Assembly: GCF_013408305.1 (NCBI RefSeq)
Contig: NZ_JACBZS010000001.1
Span: forward strand, 2,666,001 to 2,730,000
DNA length: 64,000 nt
Reading direction: 5' to 3'
From: Naumannella cuiyingiana
GTDB lineage: Bacteria; Actinomycetota; Actinomycetes; Propionibacteriales; Propionibacteriaceae
In this document: positions 60,423 through 64,000 of the stretch, piece after piece
How positions within the stretch are numbered: the stretch's first letter is position 1
How the letters are laid out: each line of letters starts with the position of its first letter
The notes under the pieces: generated by a model
What the model saw: the letters and a program-made list of their open reading frames with translations, nothing else
The model's database searches: none
What the model was told of the DNA's origin: nothing
Program-made: the position numbers and the translations under genes

Positions 60423-60428
60423 CTGGTC

Positions 60429-61025
60429 ATGAGCGAGCGCAAGGACCGCGAGCGACGCGAACGCGAGCGGCGGATCGTCGCGACGGCGCGCGAGCTGGCC
60501 GAGCGCGAGGGGTGGTCGGCGGTGACGACCCGTCGGCTGGCCGAGCTGATCGACCACAGCCAACCCGTGCTCTACTCGCACTTCCCGAACATGGCGGCGG
60601 TGGCCGATGCCGTGGCGATCGAGGGGTTCGCGGAGCTGGCCGCGGCGCTGCGGCGGGCGCGACGCCGGGCGGGCGATGCCCACGCCGCGCTGCTCGCGGT
60701 CGCCCGGGCGTACCGGCGCTTCGCGCGCGAGCGGCCGGCCACCTTCGAGGCGATGTTCGTCCGCCCGACGGCGCTCACCTTCGCCAGCGCGCAGACACCG
60801 GACGAGCTGCGTGCGGGGTTCGGCGAGCTGCGGGAAGCGATCCGGCCGTTCGCCGGCGAGGAGGGCCTCGATCGCCTCACCGAGGTCGCGTGGGCCACCA
60901 TCCACGGCATCGTCACACTCGAGGTGCAGGAGCGCGTACCCACCGATCGCGACGGGTCCCGGCTTCGCGTCGCGGTCGATCTGCTGACCGCCGGGGCCGC
61001 GCGGGCGGTGCCGGCCACCCATTAG
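60429..61025 (+). CDS. TetR/AcrR-family regulator
   Basis: A 198-residue regulator: helix-turn-helix at residues 14-58 (RIVATARELAEREGWSAVTTRRLAELIDHSQPVLYSHFPNMAAVADAVAIEGF) and a C-terminal WHG-type ligand domain (TFEAMFVRPTALTF, LTEVAWATIHGIVTLE). The divergent DUF4267 gene, 62 bases away and sharing an operator, is the likely target. Confidence 0.9.
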   Translation: MSERKDRERRERERRIVATARELAEREGWSAVTTRRLAELIDHSQPVLYSHFPNMAAVADAVAIEGFAELAAALRRARRRAGDAHAALLAVARAYRRFARERPATFEAMFVRPTALTFASAQTPDELRAGFGELREAIRPFAGEEGLDRLTEVAWATIHGIVTLEVQERVPTDRDGSRLRVAVDLLTAGAARAVPATH

Positions 61026-61075
61026 GATCGGCGGGTCGCCCGGCGCCCGGGCCGACCCAGCCAGGAGGTAGTGAC

Positions 61076-61819
61076 ATCAGAGCCGATCCCGCCGACCAGC
61101 GCCGGCTGCTGGACCTGCAGGCCGTCGACACCGAGACGGCGAAACTGCAGGCGCGGCGGCGCTCCCTGCCCGAGCACGCCGACATCGCCACCGGCAAGAA
61201 GCAGCGCCTCGCGATCATGGAGAAGCTGGTCGAGACCGATACCCGGGTCTCCGACCTCGAGCGCGCCCAGCGCAAGGCCGAGGCGGACCTGGAACCGGTA
61301 CGCCAGCGGCGCGTCCGTGATCAGGAGCGGATCGACGGCGGCGCGGTCACCGACCCCAAGCAACTGTCGGCGCTGATCGACGAGGTCTCCCACCTCGGCC
61401 GGCGGATCGGCGAGCTGGAGGACGCCGAGCTGGAGGTGATGGGCGAGCTGGAGGAGGCCCAGGCCGACCAGGCCCGGTTGAACGAGCAGAAGTCGGCGAT
61501 CGAGGACCGGCTGCGCGGCTGGATGGCCCGCCGCGACGAGCAGGTCGCCGAGATCGACTCCTCGCTCGGCGATCAGGACACCGAGCGGGCGGCGCTCGTC
61601 GCCGCCCTACCGGCCGAGCTCGTCGCCTACTACGAGAAGGTCCGGTCCGGCCACGACGGCCTCGGTGCGGCGGCGCTGGTGCAGCGGCGCTGCACCGGCT
61701 GCCGGATCGAGGCGAACGCGGCCGACCTGCGCGCCTATGCCGCCGCTGCTCCCGAGGAGGTGCTGCGCTGCGAGGAGTGTGGCCGGATCCTCGTGCGTAC
61801 CCCCGAATCCGGACTCTGA
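61076..61819 (+). CDS. C4 zinc-ribbon coiled-coil protein with apparent ATC start
   Basis: A 247-residue protein: a long coiled coil (about residues 15-185) and a C-terminal zinc ribbon RRCTGCRIEANAADLRAY...EVLRCEECGRILVR with two CxxC pairs. The family begins [M/V]xADPxxQxRLLDLQAxDT; here the matching stretch is IRADPADQRRLLDLQAVDT, so the start codon is ATC at 61076, with AGGAGG 7 nt upstream (61063-61068). No ATG, GTG or TTG is in frame between the TetR stop and this point, and the GTG at 61071 is out of frame. Family members are of unknown function, located before RNase genes. Confidence 0.8.
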   Translation: MRADPADQRRLLDLQAVDTETAKLQARRRSLPEHADIATGKKQRLAIMEKLVETDTRVSDLERAQRKAEADLEPVRQRRVRDQERIDGGAVTDPKQLSALIDEVSHLGRRIGELEDAELEVMGELEEAQADQARLNEQKSAIEDRLRGWMARRDEQVAEIDSSLGDQDTERAALVAALPAELVAYYEKVRSGHDGLGAAALVQRRCTGCRIEANAADLRAYAAAAPEEVLRCEECGRILVRTPESGL

Positions 61820-61831
61820 GACAGGAGCGTC

Positions 61832-63262
61832 ATGCCCGCACGCCCGATCATCGTTCCCGAGGACGTACCCGTCGAACTGGTCGAGGGGTTCGAGAAGCTG
61901 ATGACCGAGGTCGGCGTCACCGACGACTTCCCCGACGAGGTGGAGCAGGCGGCAGAGCAGGCGTGCAGTGCCTCGCTACCGCTGTCCCCGCCGGACCTGA
62001 CCGCGATCGAGTTCTTCGCGATCGACCCGCCGGGGGCCAAGGACATCGACCAGATCATGCACCTGTCGCGTGACGGCGACGGCTACCTGGTCCGTTACGG
62101 GATCGCGTGCGTGTCTGCCTTTGTCGAGCCCGGGGGACCGGTCGATGTCGAATCGCACCGACGCGGGCAGACCTATTACGCCCCGCACCGTCGCTTTCCG
62201 CTGTATCCGCCCGTGCTGTCCGAATCTGCCGCGAGCCTGCTGGCCGGTCAGACCCGGCCGGCGTTCGTCTGGCACATCCGGCTGGACGCGGCGGGCGAGG
62301 TGGTCGATGTCGATCTTGGTCGGGCGATGGTACGCAGCCGCGAGCAGCTCACCTATGACGATGCCCAGGCGCGGATCGACGACGGCAGCGCGAGCGAGTC
62401 GCTGATGCTGCTGCGCGAGATCGGCGAGAAGCGCCTCAAGATCGAGACCGAGCGTGGCGGTGTCTCGTTGAACCTGCCCGCGCAGGAGGTCGAGGTGGTC
62501 GACGGGCAGTGGACGTTGATCTTCCGTGCGGCACTGCCGGTGGAGGACTGGAACGCCCAGATCTCCTTGTTGACGGGCATCTGCGCGGCGAAGCTGATGC
62601 TGCGGGCCAAGGTCGGCATCGTCCGCACCCTGCCCGCGGCCGACGAGCGTGCCCTGCGCCGGCTGCGCCGGGTGGCGCGCGCGATGGGCGTACCGTGGCC
62701 GGACGACATGGGTTATCCGGACTTCGTGCGCAGCCTGGACCCGGAGACGCCGAAGGGCGTGGCGATGATGTATGCCTGCACGTCGCTGTTCCGGGGCGCC
62801 GGTTACCTGTCCTTCGACGGCACCGTGCCGAAGGACAACGAGCACGCCGCGCTGGCCACGCCGTATGCCCACACCACGGCACCCCTGCGGCGGCTCGTCG
62901 ATCGCTACGTCCTGGAATGCTGTGCGGCGATCGTCGCCGGCGAGGAGGTGCCGGGATGGGTGCGCGAGGCCCTGCCCGAGTTGCCGGAGCAGATGACGGA
63001 GGCGGACCGGCGGGCCAAGCGCTTCGAGCGGGGCATCGTGGATCTGGTCGAGGCGCTGGTCCTGCACGATCGGATCGGGCAGTCCTTCCGCGGCACCATC
63101 GTCGATGTCGACGACCAGGACGGCGACCGGGGGAGCCTGCTGCTGGAGGACCCCGCCGTCGAGGCGCGGCTGGTCGGCAAGCGGCTGGAGGCCGGCGAGG
63201 AGGTCGACGCGACGCTCGAGTCCGCCGACATGGTGACGGGCAAGGTCGAGTTTCGGTCCTGA
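61832..63262 (+). CDS. RNB-domain ribonuclease (RNase II/R family)
   Basis: A 476-residue exoribonuclease-like protein. The RNB core starts with FFAIDPPGAKDIDQIMHL (Mg-binding aspartates, the fourth replaced by Q as in actinobacterial relatives) and includes YAPHRRFPLYPPVLSE and TPYAHTTAPLRRLVDRYV near the end of the core. No N-terminal cold-shock domains are visible; a small C-terminal barrel follows. It should degrade RNA 3'-to-5'. GGAGC precedes ATG 61832; probably co-transcribed with the zinc-ribbon gene, 12 nt upstream. Confidence 0.9.
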   Translation: MPARPIIVPEDVPVELVEGFEKLMTEVGVTDDFPDEVEQAAEQACSASLPLSPPDLTAIEFFAIDPPGAKDIDQIMHLSRDGDGYLVRYGIACVSAFVEPGGPVDVESHRRGQTYYAPHRRFPLYPPVLSESAASLLAGQTRPAFVWHIRLDAAGEVVDVDLGRAMVRSREQLTYDDAQARIDDGSASESLMLLREIGEKRLKIETERGGVSLNLPAQEVEVVDGQWTLIFRAALPVEDWNAQISLLTGICAAKLMLRAKVGIVRTLPAADERALRRLRRVARAMGVPWPDDMGYPDFVRSLDPETPKGVAMMYACTSLFRGAGYLSFDGTVPKDNEHAALATPYAHTTAPLRRLVDRYVLECCAAIVAGEEVPGWVREALPELPEQMTEADRRAKRFERGIVDLVEALVLHDRIGQSFRGTIVDVDDQDGDRGSLLLEDPAVEARLVGKRLEAGEEVDATLESADMVTGKVEFRS

Positions 63263-63276
63263 GTGGCTTGCCGCGC

Positions 63277-63282
63277 TAGAAT
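63277..63282 (+). promoter_or_regulatory. -10 box of rnpB
   Basis: TAGAAT lies 7 nt before the first base of the P1 helix at 63290. This spacing calibrates the TANNNT boxes found before protein start codons. Confidence 0.65.
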
Positions 63283-63289
63283 TCGGCTT

Positions 63290-63635
63290 GGACGAGCCAG
63301 CCAGGTGGTCGCGGTGCGCATCGCGTACCGAGGAAAGTCCGGACTCCACAGAGCAGGGTGGTGGGTAACACCCACCCGGGGCGACCCGCGGGAAAGTGCC
63401 ACAGAGAACAGACCGCCCCCGTGAGGGGGTAAGGGTGAAACGGCGGTGTAAGAGACCACCGGCATCCCGGGCGACCGGGATGGCCAGGCAAACCCCACCC
63501 GGAGCAAGACCAGACAGGCTGCGTTCGAGGGTTGCTCGCCCGAGCAGCCGGGTAGGTCGCACCAGGCGGTCGGCAACGGCCGTCGCAGATGGATGATCAC
63601 CCGCGACAGAATCCGGCTTATCGGCTGGCTCGTCC
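63290..63635 (+). ncRNA. rnpB: RNase P RNA (type A)
   Basis: The catalytic RNA of RNase P, which trims tRNA 5' ends. The ends GGACGAGCCAGCC (63290-63302) and GGCTGGCTCGTCC (63623-63635) form a perfect 13-bp P1 helix. Conserved parts follow in order: GAGGAAAGTCCGGACTCC (from 63330), AGAGAACAGACCGCC, GGTAAGGGTGAAA, GTAAGAGACCACCGG, GGCAAACCCC, and the 3' block ACAGAATCCGGCTTA. About 346 nt, within the normal range. Confidence 0.97.
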
Positions 63636-63638
63636 CTC

Positions 63639-63841
63639 ATCGACCGCTCGCCGGGGTTGTGGTGGCCCGTTCCCGCCCGGTGGCGCCGTTATCGACCGCT
63701 CGTCGAGCTTGTGGTGGCCCGTTCCCGCCCGGTGGCGCCGTTATCGACCACTCGCCGGGGTTTGGGCTCGTCCGGCGGGGCCGTGCGCGTCGTTATCGAC
63801 CACCCGTCGGGGTGTGGTGGCCTGCCCGGCCCCGTTCACGG
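63639..63841. repeat. Tandem array: four copies of a 52-bp unit
   Basis: Units start at 63639, 63691, 63743 and 63795, each with ATCGACC(G/A)C(T/C)CG; the period is exactly 52. Units 1 and 2 are nearly identical, unit 3 keeps the 5' third and the final CGTT, unit 4 is cut by the map gene. The conserved ATCGACCACTCGCCGGGGTT motif also occurs singly at 21745-21771. The array fills the rnpB-map gap; it might assist termination of either gene. Confidence 0.9.
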
Positions 63842-64000
63842 CAGCGTGAGGATTTCCGCGCCGTCCTCGGTGACGACGATGGTGTGCTCGAACTGCGCGC
63901 AGCGCGACCCGTCGGCCGTCACCACGGTCCACCCATCGTCCCACAGCTCCCACTCGTGCGTACCGGTCGTGATCATCGGTTCGATCGTGAAGGTCATGCC
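63836..64000 (-). CDS. map: Methionine aminopeptidase type I, C-terminal end (partial)
   Basis: The last 54 residues are visible: [26 protein letters not shown], where EP holds a metal-binding glutamate, and [16 protein letters not shown] with the second one. The family is M24A methionine aminopeptidase, which removes initiator methionine. The rest lies beyond the window. The gene ends at TGA 63836-63838, overlapping the last repeat unit by a few bases. Confidence 0.92.
   Translation of the reverse strand, partial: GMTFTIEPMITTGTHEWELWDDGWTVVTADGSRCAQFEHTIVVTEDGAEILTLP

Noticed and set aside
61071-61376. GTG 61071 frame as the real gene start
   Set aside because: The frame is out of register with the conserved zinc-ribbon protein and encodes an Arg/Ser-rich chain without family match.
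63290-63635. tRNA gene in the 3' region
   Set aside because: The structured segment is RNase P RNA; I saw no tRNA cloverleaf here or elsewhere in the window.

Overview
The window is chromosomal DNA from a high-GC Gram-positive bacterium of the Actinomycetota. The evidence is the mycothiol gene mshB, the α-maltose-1-phosphate synthase type of glycogen glycosyltransferase next to glgC, a 55-residue DUF3117 protein, a full set of succinylase-route diaminopimelate genes, a sigE-antisigma-htrA-tatB-mrp block and an RNase P RNA gene. From about 31.8 to 56.4 kb the gene order follows the Mycobacterium tuberculosis Rv1170-Rv1232c segment (mshB, ferredoxin, aminotransferase, dapD, dapE, LOG protein, DUF3117, glgM, glgC, O-methyltransferase, sigE, rseA, htrA, tatB, mrp, MgtE-like). 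A propionibacterial (Propionibacteriales) host is my guess; the sequence alone does not prove the family.

Layout. 1-2.4 kb is core: the end of an M18 aminopeptidase, a DoxX protein and ychF. 2.4-8.3 kb is an AT-richer accessory island with a GIY-YIG nuclease, an ApeA-like HEPN protein, a DUF4238 protein, a relic of a second apeA leader, a broken HAD phosphatase, a HigBA-type toxin-antitoxin pair and an orphan phospholipase-D-like protein, with related short repeats between modules. 8.6-15.8 kb is a second accessory stretch: an OsmC/ACT-like pair, VapBC, a WYL regulator facing a UvrA-like ABC protein, and an arsenic cluster (arsC, wrecked acr3, arsM, arsR) with two matching operators. 15.8-31.8 kb holds metabolic and transport genes: an unusual glucose-6-phosphate dehydrogenase, a DJ-1/PfpI protein coupled to a penicillin-acylase-like hydrolase, an HxlR regulator facing a quinone-oxidoreductase-like gene, an MFS transporter, pepN, and a complete peptide ABC transporter operon.

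31.8-49.1 kb is the core block with mshB, flavin reductase, VanW, ferredoxin, dapC, dapD, dapE, dapA, an Nramp-like transporter lacking the usual metal motifs, and glycogen genes. 49.3-58.5 kb is the envelope-stress group (sigE, a fused anti-sigma/RseB-like sensor, htrA), then tatB, mrp, DUF1003, a soluble MgtE-like protein, a YflT-type protein and pepP. 58.5-64 kb ends with a GNAT-like protein, a histidine phosphatase, a TetR/DUF4267 divergent pair, a zinc-ribbon protein that seems to start at ATC, an RNB ribonuclease, rnpB and the end of methionine aminopeptidase.

Several signals lie outside genes. A TANNNT box 6-8 nt before the start codon marks more than a dozen genes and fits leaderless transcription; rnpB has the same box 7 nt before its mature 5' end. 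There are three tandem arrays: 12 x 16 bp between the DUF3117 gene and glgM, 4 x 52 bp between rnpB and map, and 3 x 15 bp before glgC. The heptamer GGTACGC/GCGTACC is strikingly frequent in core DNA and sparse in the 2.4-15.4 kb accessory DNA.
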